Shown in pieces: positions 49,901 to 63,791 of a DNA stretch of 64,000 nt. Below the pieces are notes generated by a model, which had not been told where the DNA came from, ran no database searches, and saw nothing but the letters and a program-made list of their open reading frames with translations. The DNA comes from Campylorhamphus procurvoides (taxonomy: Eukaryota > Chordata > Aves > Passeriformes > Dendrocolaptidae): assembly GCA_013396655.1 (NCBI GenBank), contig WBMV01003341.1, positions 124,001 through 188,000 on the forward strand, in the 5' to 3' direction. The translations under genes were made by a program, and so were the position numbers. Numbering within the stretch: position 1 is the first letter of the stretch; each line of letters begins with the position of its first letter.

Positions 49901-52554
49901 CTGATCACTTCTTCCTCTAGCTCTTCCTTAACAGCAATGGCTTGGACTCAATTAACAACTCTGAGTAGCTGGAAATCAGAATTCTTAACCTAGATTGGAA
50001 GTGTAAAAACTTTCAAAAAGATGACATTATCAAGAAAAAATTCCCTGTCACTGACAAAATTACTAGATAGTTCTGTTTATTGACAAGTTATTTAGATCAC
50101 AGTTTCTGCCTAACAGAATCTGTGACATTGCTAAAGATGTTGTCCTTGTTATTGCCAGTTACAAGAATATACCCTGCATATATTTAGTACCTTAACATGC
50201 CCAAATTAATGCACATTAACTGTAATTGTTGCACTGAATTTTAATTACTGTATTCAAGGCTGTGTTCCTTCCTAAGCTATGATTACTGGCCAAGAGTTAA
50301 GAGCAAAGATTCCACTTCCTCTCATGTCAGAAGTTATAATAAAAGGAAATGGAACAACATCAATCTACTTTTCCTGACAGAGATTGTTAAGCATCTGGTA
50401 AATCCAGCAACTCTTGCTTCAGTTTCAAGATTTTAATCTTGTTGGAGAAACAAATCGCTAGGAAGAGCTTTTTACCTCTAGTCAGGTGAGTCAAACACAG
50501 CTGAGGTCAACAGAGCTGAAAGTCATGACTGATCAAGCAAACATTTCTCTGACAAAAGCCTCAGCTGACATGGCTTTTGTAGAGAAAGCTGTCTATGGAA
50601 AATTACTTGCACTTTTCACCCCCAGACCTTCCCACTATTGGAAAAGGCAGTGGAAGGACTATCTAAGAACATGGATAGCTGTTCTTCTAGTGGGGGATCT
50701 CTAATGTCTTTGATGATGGTTTTATGAGACAGATTAATACAATGATTCACAGGGAATTATACCTCTGTTGCTTATGATGAACCCCTTTACATTCTGATAC
50801 ATTTTGTCAATAGAACATTTACAGGAGAATTTCAGGTCTCAAGAGAATTTCAGATCTTTTAGTTAAATTTTTAGTGCACATTTCTCTGAGGTGCATAGAA
50901 AAGGAATCACACTTACAGAAATGTTTTTCATTAAGTGGCATCAATGGAAAAGTAAATCCTACACTCCCTGCCCTGGAATATTTGCAAAAACACTTCAGCA
51001 TCTTCCTTCAAGCCTTTCCATCATTTCTGCAGCAACAGTCTTGACTGTGTAAAAGCTACTGGTGAGCTATAATGGGTTTACATGGTTCATTGTGATCAGA
51101 TCTCATGGGGAATTCTTTTATTTTCCTCTCAGTTATGCACCGTAGTGTTCATTTACTTACTCTAAGATTGTAAAGACTCCACTTGTACATATGTAGGATA
51201 AGTGGGATGACACAACCTATATGGTACACACATGTCAATAATAATGGTAACACAATGGCACAGTTCAGAGTCAGACTGAAATTAATGAACGCTATTTCTA
51301 GTAATTTTAGACTCTTACAGTGTAATTCCTGTGATCTCTGCTAATCACCTAGATAAGGATGAGATGCACTCCAGACAAGTACCTTTGGCCAGAGAAGCCC
51401 TTGTTGACATATTTTTCTGTTTACTTAAACAATTTTAACAGAGACAAGATATTATAAGTCCTTTTGAATTTCTGAAGCCCTGGTATGCAAGACTCAAGCA
51501 GGTCTCAGAGATGTTGGGCATCCAGCTACATAATGAACTGTTCCATGTGATAGGCATCATAGTGTGTGCTCCCAGGCAGGGTACTCTGACTACATGGTGG
51601 GGGAAAGCGCTTGATGCAGGGCTGCTTATGGGAAATATCCTCACTGACTGTCACACCCCTGTGGATACTTTGCTGCTGCTTTCCCCATGATTCAGAAGCT
51701 CATATGACCAAGCTGTGGTGGTCATGTCAAGTGCTGGATCAAGAGAGAAACACTATTACTGCGCTGTACAGCTGTTTCAAGGAAGAAGAAGTCATTCAAC
51801 CAGGTCAAGAAAGCAAATTTCATACCCATTACCCGGGACTAGGCTAACCTGCAATAGTCTTTATTGATTTTGTCACTGTGAGTCCACTGCTCCCCTGCAT
51901 ATCATGACATTCTCAGAAAAATTTGCTTGTGGCTGTCATGTCCAGTCAGGGAAAAGAAGGTGTGAAAAAGGAAGCCCTGCTTTGCCTTGGCCATGTTAAC
52001 AGCTCCCTGGAGCAGTTAGCAGCTGCCGCAAGCTAAATCACACCATCTAAGCTGTGTCAAGGACTCCTTGTTTGCACCCTGTGCTGTATCCAGAAGAGAA
52101 GTCGCAACATATAGCATAACTTTGTGCACATGATTTACCTCTAGGGCTTGGCATCTCACCACTTGATCAACAACTTCTTATCTCAAAAAGAAAATTAGCT
52201 TTAATCAAATAGTATGCAGATAAAAAATGTCTCAAGATTGTCTCAAAAACTGAAGAATATTCCTTTCCCCTCATGAGATTTCTGTAGTTACTCCCCTTTA
52301 TAGCCTAAATAGCTGTTTATAGTTTACATTAGTAAGATAATATAAACATTCTAATACTTGCCATTTCATGTTTGACACTTCTCCTGGGTATGACAGATTT
52401 TTTCTGCCTCTAGCAAAAAATTGTATCTTCCTATCTTTTCTTTTTTTTTTTTTGTACTGTTAACATGCATCTAAGTTTAGATTTTGTTTCCAAGTATTCC
52501 TCACAGTTTTCTTACCTGACCAACCTGAACTCTTTTTATGCCCAGATGATTTGT
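46921..52554. other. Unassigned AT-rich DNA
   Basis: No supported gene in 5.6 kb. Around 47000-47800 it is very AT-rich. A T run lies at 52441-52453, just before the next CR1. The part at 51440-52100 is less AT-rich and may be an unrecognised repeat, but I cannot assign it. Confidence 0.45.
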
Positions 52555-53720
52555 TTAGTGCCTGAGGGGAAGGTTGTGAATGTGTCTACTTGGCCTTCTG
52601 CAAAGCCTTTGACACCATCTTCCATAACATACTTCTGGAAAAGCTGCAGCCCTTGGCTTGGACAGGGGCACTCCATGCTGGGTTAGGAGCTGGCTGATGG
52701 CTGGGCACAGAGAATGCTGGTGAGCGGGGCTGGGTCCAGCTGGTGGCTGGTCATTAGTGGTGTCCCCAGGGGTCAGTTTTGGACCCAGTCCTGTTTAATA
52801 TCTTTATTGACTATCTGAACTAGAATTTGAGTGTACCCTCAGTAAGTTCACAGACAACACCAAGTTGGGTGGGAGTGTTCGATCTGCTGGAGGGCAGGAG
52901 GGCTCTGCAAAAGGATATGGACAGACTGGATCAATGGGCCAATGCCAGTAGTATGAGGTTTGATAAGACCAGGTGCTAGGTCCTGCACTTTGTCTCAATA
53001 ACCCCAGGCAGCCCTAAGGCTGGAGGCAGAGTGGCTGGAAAGCTGCCTGGTGGAAAAGGCCCTGGGGGTGCTGGTCAACAGCAGCTGAACATGAGCCAGC
53101 ATGTGCCCAGGTGGCTGAGAAGGCCAGTGGCATCCCGGCCTGTATCAGGAATAATGTGGCCAGCAGGACCAGGGAAGTGATTCTTCCCCTGTACTTGGCA
53201 CTGGTGAGGCTGCACCTTGAGTTCTGTGTCCAGTTCTGGACTCCTCAATTCAGGAAGGACATTGAGGTGCTGGAGCAGGTCCAAAGAGCAATGAAGGTGG
53301 TGAATGGTCTGGAGAGTATGAGAAGAGGCTGAGGGAGCTAGGGTTGTTTAACCCATTGATGAGGAGGCTCAGGGATGAGCTTATCACTCTCTACAACTCC
53401 CTGAAAGGAGATTGTGGCCAGGTGAGGATTGGCCTCTTCCCTCAGGCAACCAGCAATAGGACAAGAGGAAATGGCCTCAAACTGCACCAGGGGAGGTTCA
53501 GATTGGACATAAGGAAGAATTTATTCATAGAAAGGATGATTAAGCATTGGGATTGGCTGCCCAGGAAGGTGGTGGAGTCACTGCCCCAGGAAATGTTTAA
53601 GGGAAGACTGGACATGGAACCTAGTGCCATGGTCTGGTTGACACAGTGGTGTTTGGCCAAAGGTTGAACTTGATGATCTCAGAAGTATTTTCTAACCTGA
53701 TTGGTTCTGTGATTCTGCTT
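52555..53720 (+). mobile_element. CR1 LINE RT to 3' end, plus strand
   Basis: It begins near GTTTAGTGCCTGAGGGGAAG and continues through GCAAAGCCTTTGACACCATC. The VPQG box at about 52761 has lost one base, so the frame shifts there, followed by QGSVLDPVLFNIFIDYLN and a stop. The catalytic motif reads FTDN instead of FADD (52847-52858). The post-RT frames 53111-53332 ([18 protein letters not shown]) and 53344-53667 (CR1 C-terminus) are legible. The 3' end is TGGTTCTGTGATTCTGC at about 53703-53719. It is relatively young-looking but inactive. Confidence 0.93.
53111..53667 (+). pseudogene. CR1 ORF2 C-terminal remnant in two frames
   Basis: Two adjacent open frames, 73 and 107 codons, encode the end of CR1 ORF2 ([20 protein letters not shown] and [20 protein letters not shown]). 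A stop and frame change near 53332-53344 separate them. There is no host gene here. Confidence 0.85.
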
Positions 53721-56700
53721 CTCTTTATAATAAAAACCAATCTTTTTAAATATTTGAAAGTAATCATAACATTTTTAATTAACTCACTCGGATAAAAAGC
53801 AGTCAAACCATTTTTCCTCCTCAAAATGGTAGCATGTCCAAATTGTTAAAAACTATGATAAAATTAGTATCTTTGTTACCTTCTTTCTGATCATTCCATT
53901 CTAGTATTTGAATTTTTAGGATTCCTTTTCGCTTATGCTTATTTATAGCCAAACAAAACCAGAACACAATTTTTGTTTCATAAATAATGAAAAATGAAGT
54001 TCCCTAATATTAATTTTGCTTTGTGAACAGGAACAATAAGTAATCCACACATTATTGTGAGGATAATATACTGAGGATACAAAGTACTGTTCTCACTTTA
54101 CTATTTGTAGTTTGTATTTTTTTACCATAAACAGTATATCTCTGATCTCTCAGCTTTATAACCCCATCCATAATGTCAGAGTAATATTTTCCAGACACAG
54201 AACAGCCATATACAATATGGTTATCATTAATTTTATTTTGGACTGAGGAAAACCAAACCAAAACAAATATGTATTTTATAAAATGTTACAAATTGTGACT
54301 CTCCTGTCTACGATGAAAGAAAGTAAAGGTGCAAAACACAGAAGAGAAAGACATAATATTGACAAAGACAATTCTTCACACTCACTGTAATCCAACATAT
54401 TTGTTGCTATACTATTTATTCTTATTTCTGTTAAACATTTATTTCATATATTATCTGCCATCTTACACAATTTTTGTCAAGTAGAATAGCATTATAGCTG
54501 ATTGCAAATTTTGTCTTTAATTCACCAATGAGAAGTAAAACAACTTTTTAGAAATCATGTGTTTTAGACTTAGCTTTCCCTGCTGTAGGGACTGATATGG
54601 AAGTAAAGAAAATTAATCTCAAGAAGTCAATGCTATATATAGGATTCATTTTTATGCCTGCTCTTCTGTTGGCAATTGTGGTCATAATAGGCTTAAGAAC
54701 TCCAGCAGGATATATTTTTTTGCTTCCTAAGCCTTTGGAGCACTATCTATTTGTAGGTATCATATATTACCTCTGTGTGGGGCCTGCAGATGAAATCTAT
54801 TCCAGGAGTAGTCCTTGTTGGTAGATTTCCAGAAAGCCATCTGTTCCCAATGGAGCATCTTGTCTGCCTTCCCTAGCAATTAGAAAGCAGCAGATGAAGA
54901 TGCAAGGCATAAAAAAGGAGAAGGACATGAAAGAATAGAAAATTATATAAGAAAGTCTTATTTGTTTGAAGCCATATGATAATAAACTGTTAAAAACACA
55001 GAGGTTGTAACTACCTGAACAAAGGGATTTTTTCTGGGTTTTTTTCCTTTTTTTTTTTTTTTTTACAAATTCTCTGTAATAGAACACAGATCCTGTAACA
55101 GACACACTCCCCACAAGTCACTGTTGCTTGGTTAAGTTCCTCACTGCCCTAAGTTTCTGATGAATCAAAATAAAAAAGTATACACGAGTATTTTGCTTGA
55201 TGGAGGAAACAATAGCTGCCACACAAGTGTTGCCGCATGAAAGACAGATATTTGGATTTGAGTCCCAAAAAATATATTTCATTTTGGAGTTTTAGTCCTT
55301 TTAATTCTGATTCTGGTACAATTATGTTTTATCTGAAAAATGAAGGAATTGATTATAATACTAACATACATATGATTACAATCAGTAGCTTGTGATAGAT
55401 CACTGTGTATTACAATATTAAAACATAATTTAAGATACATATATACTTTTTATTCCTTTCTTCTTTTATTTTCTTTTTTTTTTTGAACATCTAAGAACAC
55501 TAAGGTGAAACCAATCCTGATCACTTGGGTTCCTTCTACACTTGGCAGAAAGAAATTAACAGCTCTGGAAAGTTTGAACCCTATTATGTTTCATGTTTTC
55601 TTATCAGGAAAGAAAGCTTTCTAGAGCATTTCTAGAGCTGTAGGAGCCAAAATAAGAGACTACACTACTTGCATTTAGGCATTTCTCATTAAATGAGTTG
55701 AACATTAGGCCAATCAATTTTAAAACTAATTTTAACATTTAATTTTATTGATTCTTTTGATCTTTCTGAAAACTAAATGTAAAATGTTAAGGGAAGTCTT
55801 AACAACAAAAATATGGAATTTTGATTTTGTGCATAATCTTATGTCAGGTGTTTGATAGAGAAAGGAATAATTCTGAGAAAAAATTACATGTAATTTCTTT
55901 GGGAGGGACAGAAATAAATTTAAAAACACTGGATCAGTATTCAACCTAAATGAAGCAGTATAGCTAAAGAACAACTCACAAACACTCAATTTGAATCAAA
56001 ATTTCTTTAAAGGTTCTCTAAATCTTCTCTAAAGGTGGTATTAAGAACCTGCTATAGATTCCAGGATCAGTATTGGATATGGATATAGAAATGTCTTGAC
56101 ATTGTTACAGGGATTAATAATACTGGGAATTGTGTCATTGTGGAAAAACCTCCCAGTTATAAAATGAGTAACAAATAAGAAATTTCTCAAGAATTCAACT
56201 AATTAAAAAAACTGAATAACTGATCTTGGTAGAAGTCAGTTATTCCTGGATGTATTAATAGACAGTTTTATATCTTACTGGTTTCATGACTGTATAGGGA
56301 ATAAATCTATTTTTGATCTCCTTTTCTAAATCAAGGATATTGTAAAAGACCTGAATAAAGAAAATAATTTGAATTAGGTGACATCAAGATTATTCCAATT
56401 AAATTATATTGAGGAATAAATAGAAAAAAAATCTCAAGGTTCCTAAGTGAAAGGACAAATAGGGGAAATTAAGGGACTTGCAGACTGAAGTTAGCACATA
56501 TGCAGAAAGTGGAGACTGAAATGTAAAGCTGACTGAAATTTCTTTCAATCTGATTTATGTAAACTTCATAAATTTTTAAGGATGGAAAGGATTTTAAATA
56601 AGATTCAAAACCAATAGGGAAGGCTTCATTCATAATTGAAATCAAAAATCACATAAGAGTTATTTAGGAATAATAAGACTCTATAAGGAATGGAAAAATC

Positions 56701-57729
56701 ATGACAGACACATCTTGGAGAACAGGAAATTTAAGAATAAAGTTCCAAACTCTTGCCAGAAGTCTAATTCAGCTTGTCATTGCAAAAGGAAGTTAAAACA
56801 AATAATACAAAGCTTCTCAGCCATATGAGCGGAATAAAAGAGAGGTAAACTTTCTATGAAGAAGGGAAAGAAATGAGGTTCAAATGAAAATATAGATATT
56901 TCTTCCCTCTGTTTTTAGACCTAAATGATTGACTGGTATAAAGTTTTGATAATGCAGACAACCAGACTACATGGATTGTCTTGCTTGTAGGAGGGGTGGC
57001 TACTCCCAGTACAGATAAGAAAACTATAATACCCTTGCATAAGGCATTAGTCTGATTTCACCCAGAAAACACTGATCTCCCATACTGGATAGGGAGTAAG
57101 AGCAGATGATGACTGGGGACACAGAAAATTTATTTTAAAGAAGACAGTAAGACCTTGAATTTATTTTAAAACTAAGGTAGGACTGAGAGCATTGAACGGT
57201 CCCTGGGAATCCCAGCTCTCCTATATTTGCTTACCACTAGCACGAGCTGTTTTCTTTTTTTCTTGCTCTCTTCAACCCAAGATTCTTACATACATGTTTA
57301 TACAAAGCTGGTTTAAGAAGGATGAGAAGACTGATGTGTATTTGTGCCCAGGATATGGCATCATCTAGTGGTTGATGGATGAACCTGGAGCATGGGCTCT
57401 GCCCCTCTAAGACTACAGGATGCTCCATACTCTGTTTGTCTGCACTCTGGGTGACTAATTGTCATCGAGTCTATGTGAAAGGTGCCATCAGTCTGGACTG
57501 TGACAGGTCTGCAGGTGTGGCATAGGTACACACACAACTGGGACCTGCCCTTCTGGCCATAAAAATATGACTAGAGTGAAGCACTCAAGGAACTTTCACG
57601 GTAAGTTGGAATAATTCTTTAGCGTTAGCTGGAAAGTTAAAAACTGACTTGTTGTTTGAGGCTTATGGTTTAAATACAGGATTTAAGCAGGGTGTATCTC
57701 CCTCCTGCATGACTGGAATGCTTCAGAAA
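53721..57729. other. Unassigned AT-rich DNA, possible very old CR1 scraps
   Basis: No gene recognised. Near 56040-56090 (CTGCTATAGATTCCAGGATC) and 57015-57075 there are words resembling ancient CR1 ORF2, too decayed to call with confidence. A T-rich run lies at 55028-55064. AT-rich sequence dominates. Confidence 0.4.
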
Positions 57730-58860
57730 GACTTTATTAGAGGGAAGTCAATGAACATATGAAGACCCTGACACAGAATGCTTAAAATTTCTAAAAGGAC
57801 TTGACTTGGACCAACACTGAGGACTGTCAAAGAAATTTAAGATGTTAAGGCATCAGAGGAAAGGTGTTCTTGTAGAATTATTAATGGATTAATAATTAGG
57901 AAATAAAAGGTACAAATTAATGGAGGAAGATTATCAAGTGAGTCTCCCAGGATCTCTGCTGGGATATGTGTTATTCAACATATGCATAAATTACCTGAAA
58001 ACTATGTGGAACAATAATGAAGTGACAAAGTTTCCTTTTGAAACAAAATTATTCCTGACTGAAGAATTGCAGAAGGATTTCATGATGCTGAGTGACTGAA
58101 CAATAAAAGAGCATATGAAATTAATTGTTAATAAAGTCAAAGTAAGGCACAGGGTGCCTCTCCCCTGACAGTGAGCTATATGTACAGAATATTGAAATTT
58201 AAGGTAGCCATTGTTATGAAGGAAAGAGATCTTAATAAGTATATGTACATGGTTCCCTGAAAATTTCTGCTCAGTAGCTTGTGACAATGTAAAAATGTTA
58301 GCATTATTAAGAAAATACTAAGGACAAGAAAGAAACAGCATAAATGTGTATTGCATGGTGATGGAGGTTACAATAATATGTTTTGAGCACAATGTGTAGT
58401 TATAGTGATCCCATCTGTAAGATGACAAAGTGGGTTGAACTCACTTTGGCATCTATAGGAGGAAAAAAGAAAACAAATCAGCTTTGAAAATAAATGCTCG
58501 AAAAAGGGGTCTGTCCCGCTGTCTGCCTATAGATGGGCTGTATATACTGTCTATAGATTGCTGTCTGATTGGCATCTATCAAATAGGAAAACACATGTAA
58601 AAGTTTTCTAGGGAATTACTGTCCACTGTTATTTTTAAAAGAAGAACTAGGGTTGACGAGGACCATTAAAACAAACAAAAGAAGCATTTTTCCTTACAGT
58701 GCATAATTGCTTTGTGGAATTCATTGCCACAGGATGTTGTGGAAGCTAAAATTATCACTGGATTCACAAAGGACTAAACAGATTCATAGCAGAGGGGCTA
58801 TTAATCACAGTGATCTCTATGTTGCTTCCAACTCCAACTTAAAATGCTGGTTGCCAGAAA
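57730..58860 (+). mobile_element. Ancient CR1-type LINE, plus strand
   Basis: A heavily decayed CR1-like element in correct order. The RT region includes TCAACATATGCATAAATTACCTG and the catalytic box, which now reads FPFE in place of FADD (58031-58042). The post-RT region follows (GTAGTTATAGTGATCCCATC, CTGTAAGATGACAAAG near 58398-58430). The 3' part contains GTGGAATTCATTGCCACAGG, ATGTTGTGGAAGCTAAAA and CACAAAGGACTAAACAGATT (58714-58783). It is clearly older than the other CR1s here, with many substitutions and indels. The borders are approximate. Confidence 0.75.
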
Positions 58861-61800
58861 CAGAAATATTTGAGAAATAGGATCAGTCCATACTTGCCGC
58901 TTGTATTTTCCCTCTACACCCCCTCTCTCTGTGCATCTTTTGTTCATTAAAAAAAAAGAAGATATTTTTATATCTTTTTCTTCAGAGCAGTGTGAATGTT
59001 TCCAGGATTTTACGCTCTAGCAGGTTAAATAGTGTGAAGAAAGGAGACCTCCAAAGCCTAGGCTTAGCTGATTCTACAAGAAGTGAGCAGCACTGATCAC
59101 AACGTATGTTTAGACAGGATGACAGGAGAAAACTGATGAGTGAGCAGAGGAATACAATTCTGGAATGCCTTTCAGAGTGGAATAGTGAGAGATAACTTCT
59201 AAACTTGGTTCAAAATTAAGAAATAAAGAATTTGTGAAGAGAATATAAACATGTTTGCCTGAGATGGTGGTCATTCACTGCAAAGTTTCTTCTAGTTCTG
59301 TGTCCTAAACAGAAACTTGACCCTTTTGAGACAGCCCATCACTAATTGAAATACAGAGCTGTATGCACGAAGCTGAGCTCAGTTGCTCCAAGTTCCACCT
59401 TTGAAGTTGTATTAACATTTAATGGTTAAAAGAAAGCTAATAAAACTGGAGGGAAGGTGAGATGGCCAGTCATATCTATTTTTATGATGCATTATTACCA
59501 CAGAACAGAGGAAGGATATTTATGGTGCATAAAAGTTTCTCTCATCCCTTTGCATGTGTTCGTGGGCTACCAAAACCATTTCACACTACAGAGAAAAATG
59601 TTGCTCTTGGCCATGTCTTGGTAATAATAAAGTAATACTAGTACCACTGTGAGCAAATTTGTCCAATATTGTGTTTCATGGTCACATTTATTAAATTTTT
59701 ATAGGTAAACATGTGTAGTAAGCTCCTAACTTATAAGACTAAATCGTAAAGTTTTAGCCTGAAGTATGTGTGAAGTCAGTATGACTCCACTTTCTTAATC
59801 AATAGCTAATAAGAATGCAGAGTTGAGTTATCCTAAGTGATGAGAAAAATAAAAAGGAAAACAACCTGGACACCTCTTTCCAATCTCTGCTGTGATGTTT
59901 AGGGAGTTCATAGCGAAATGTCAGAGCTTCAGGAAAAACAGATTGCTGTGCCCTGACACACAGTCAGCTGAGTTTACCGTGTGTCACCATGTTCAACTGT
60001 GTGAGAAAAGAGCAGGAGTGATCCAATATGATGGTATGGTATTTTGTCCTGGTGTGTTTTACGTATACAAATAAACACACACCCTGAAGGAGGCAAAGGA
60101 ACTGTGAAGTAGATACAATATCTGAGCCATTGCATTTCTGTCAGAGGAGCACATGCTCTGTGAGTCACTCTGTGCAGCACTCATGGGTGGGATATTGTGC
60201 TCTGGATAGGTGAGTGCTGTCAACTTGTTACTCTTTCCTATTTTAAAGAAAGGGATAGGCTAACATCACTCTGCGCTTGTGTGCTCCACAGATATATAAT
60301 CTTGCCTTAGATCCCTTAAAAAAGTTATCTACTGGGGTGCTTTTGAAATTTTAAACTGCTTCCAGTTAAACTCAGCAAAATATTTTGGTCATGGTTTAAT
60401 TTTTCAAACTACTTTAAAGCCTACTTTATTTACCTAAAATGACTTCAAAACCCCTCCTCAGAATATTGAATACAAGAGTTTCACAATGGTTTCCCAAATT
60501 CAATTACTAATTGATAAAAAGAATGTCTTGGGAAACTCCCATTTTTGCATTCCTGTGGTAATTTTAGCAGTTACTTAAAAGGAAATGTAAGAACAGGAAA
60601 AACAAAAAAAACACCCACCTTTTTTTCAGCTGCCAAAAACTAGACCTCATAATAGTTAATAATGCATTTTTATAATGTCTTCTCTTCCCCATTTGCTTTC
60701 TTCCTTTCTTCCCCTTCTCTTGTTTCTCTGCCTCTCAGTTTCCTTCCTCTGTTTCCCTCAAAACATCCTTTTTCCTGCTCCTCTTCTGCATGAAAGCATG
60801 TTTCCCCGTTACACGGTTCCCAGTGCTGAGACCCCCTGTTCTCTAGAAGCATCCTGCCTGTCTGACTCATCATTGGCACCCAGGTACTGGGCATTTCCCT
60901 TCAATAGCTGTGCAGGAGGTTTCAGTGTAGCTGCTGTGCCCATTTCAGCAGGGTGACTTCAGTTTCTGCCTCTTTCTCTTTTGTAGAGTTGTATTTCCTC
61001 ACGACCAAGCTCCTTCTGCAAAACACAGCTTACTTATTCTTCTCAAAGAAATTAAATGCACTGTGTTACTTGCCTCAGTTTACATTATTATATCACTATT
61101 AGTCCAGCTTAAATCATCCCACTTCTGCATGGCTGCTCCAAGCAATGAAAAATGGGTGTTAATTCCTGATGAAGAGGTACAAAATTATTATAATCTCATT
61201 TCTGCTGTATCATTGATTCACACAATATTTTTCTGTGGTTATTTATTCATTATTGCCAATAACAAAACCATCCAATTATTTCTTCCCCAAAAAAACATTC
61301 TTCAGCTTATTTAAAAGTATATTGCCCAGGTTGACATGGTACTACCAAACACAGGGAGCTCCAGCTCATTGCTGTCTGCTTTAGTAGGTTAACTTCTTGT
61401 GTCTTATTTTCCTGTGGATTGAGCCTTCATTTCTGACAACCCTGAAAATGACAAGTTTTTTTTTCTCCTCTTTTGGTCCTCTGAAGTGAAAGTCAGTCTT
61501 AGATAAGTTAGTAATTGGTGTATATTTTAAACATTTCTGTCAAGTCTTTATTGTAACAACTCGCTCATGAGGAAAATTGAAATTGTTAGACTGAAAATCT
61601 ATTTTTTCAGCTAAAACATTCAAGTATTTTTAAAAAAAACTTTAAAATTATAGCATAAAACCACAGCATGGCAGGTTGTTTCACAAGACTGTCAAAATCA
61701 TTACTTCTGCATTGAAGATAATTATGGCTAATATTCTGCACATAACTGTGTGTTTTTCATTGTTTTAATTTTTTAACCACAACCATATCTCTACACACTG

Positions 61801-63791
61801 TTCATCTGTTTCTCCTTGTTTTCACAATCAATTGAATTCAGCTACACAAGTCATCCCTCTCTCAGGTAAGTTTCCTAATTGAAAGTGAAAAGACTGAGAG
61901 AAAAAGATTAGAAACAAGAAACCAATAAAGCAACAAAGTCATAGAGACCTCTCAAGCAACCTTCAGTCTAACCTTGAATCACTTCACCCTCCTGCTCTGG
62001 TCTCCAAACACATTTGGTCACAACTGACTCCAGCAGTTCAAGTTTCCATGAACTTTTCACAGGGAATGCGGCTGGCTTTAGAAGGCCAACCCTGCACTTG
62101 TGCTCCAATGTTCCTTCAATGCATGAACTTCTTTCTGCCACTGTTGTTATCTTCCAGTTTATCTCTGGAAATATTCAAAGTCACCTAAAGTGAGGTTTAG
62201 CAGTATCAGAGGATTTGTCATCTAATTTCAGATTTTGAACAATGCAAACTTACAGGTGGATTTATACAGTCAAGTAACAGTCTAACAGGGAAAATATGTT
62301 GCTACAAAATTCAGTCTGTATGCCAGGTGGATTGACATGCCTATCTGTAGCTATTGACTAAGAAAGAAGTGTAAATCTATTCAAGTTAGATAAGAGAAGT
62401 CCAGCTCTTGGTTCACAAGTGGTACTTTAGGAACCCATGCCATGCATCTCATACTCAGCAAATATACTTAGTGGAGAGGACATATCTTCTTTGCTTCTTT
62501 TCACTATGATTTAATTCTAATTGTTTTATTGTTCTTCCTGGTGGACAGTGCTGGCAGATCAAATATGATTCCTGTTGGATATTCTCTCCATTCTTTGGTG
62601 GATCACTAAATACCATACATCAGCACCAATTGAAGTCTCCTTTAGTCTTTCACCACTGATTGAATGTGAAGTTTGAGCTAAAATCTACCAGTTTGGAACA
62701 CTGACTGGATCCTGCCTAAAATTCCTGCTCTTCTAATTGACAGGACAATTTTTTTCATTATTACATTTGACTCTCTGAAGTAAAGTCAGGCTTATATTCT
62801 CCTTGTTTCACAGACATTGAATTATTTGGGCTTAAATTGAATTAATGCCTACTACACAGGTATGTGGTCAGGCAGAACTATGAGTGAGAGCCCTCCTTCC
62901 CTGATTTTTAGTTTTTATGGTAACTACATTAAAAGTGATGTGTGTATGTTGGGGAGAAGGGAGGATCTCACAGGTCTATGAAGGCACTTTGGTGGCACTG
63001 AAGTTCTTATTTTCACATTTGACCTACAGCAGGAAAAGTTAGACCTATCTCTATTGAAAAAATCTGAATTTTAGGTTTTTAGAATACTTAGAAAAAAACA
63101 TGTTTGTGCATTTAGAACAAGAGAAGATTATCACACTCGAGTTCTCTGGTCTTCCGCTTAACATAAACCAAAAATCTCCTATAATTTCTACACCTGTGTC
63201 TTCTGTTGAGGTGCAGCATAGCTTCCACAAAAATATTAAAACATTGCTCAGCGATTGTGGGACACAATGAAATTGTAAGTATTGCCAGTGCTGAATCCAG
63301 TATTCATCAAGTATTCCACAGCATTTTAGGGGGTGATAAGGTTGGTAAATCCAATGCAGTATCTCTGGAGGTCCAGAATGTAACCTCATAATAAGCCATC
63401 TGCTCTCAGCATGACAAACAGCCATGTAACACGTTGTAAGTATTTACAAATGATAAATAATAATAATAATACTGATAGATCTGTTTCTATAGTGCTTCCA
63501 GTGGATAGCAGCTGATCATGCTTACTGCCTCCAGGGAAGGAATGCCAGAAAGAAACAAATTAATCTAACCAGCTGTGGGGCTATTTTTGAAAAGCTAAGG
63601 AATTCAGTTTGTTGCTTTCTATTCCCTTTAAAGGTGGTATAGCAAAAGTTATCCTTATGGCCTTCATACAAAAAGGGATTTTGATTTGCTCTTTAAATGT
63701 CTGAGGGAGCTGCAGGACCCCAGTGTCCCACAGAATACTTTTGCATGTGTATGATGCACACAAATACTGCTCCTTGCCTGCTGTCTGAAAC
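58861..63791. other. Unassigned non-coding DNA
   Basis: No gene supported. A pyrimidine-rich stretch lies at about 60670-60800. The 124-codon minus-strand frame at 63051-63425 and the 83-codon hydrophobic frame at 61063-61314 have no recognisable family or exon signals that I would trust. A short (AAT)n tract lies near 63456-63471. Confidence 0.45.
63456..63471. repeat. Short (AAT)n microsatellite
   Basis: About five uninterrupted AAT units (AATAATAATAATAAT) followed by ACTG. Confidence 0.85.

Noticed and set aside
51440..52100. Possible DNA-transposon or transposase relic
   Set aside because: The region is less AT-rich than its surroundings, but no terminal repeats, DDE motifs or continuous frame could be found.
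54597..54824. 75-codon hydrophobic frame
   Set aside because: The same AT-rich composition effect. There is no recognisable transporter or channel motif.
61063..61314. 83-codon frame with hydrophobic segments that looks like a membrane protein
   Set aside because: AT-rich DNA translated in T-rich frames gives F, L, I and Y runs by chance. No exon signals or homology are visible.
63051..63425. 124-codon minus-strand open frame
   Set aside because: No family recognised, composition rich in W, C, F and Y without pattern, and no supporting signals. A protein search could overturn this.
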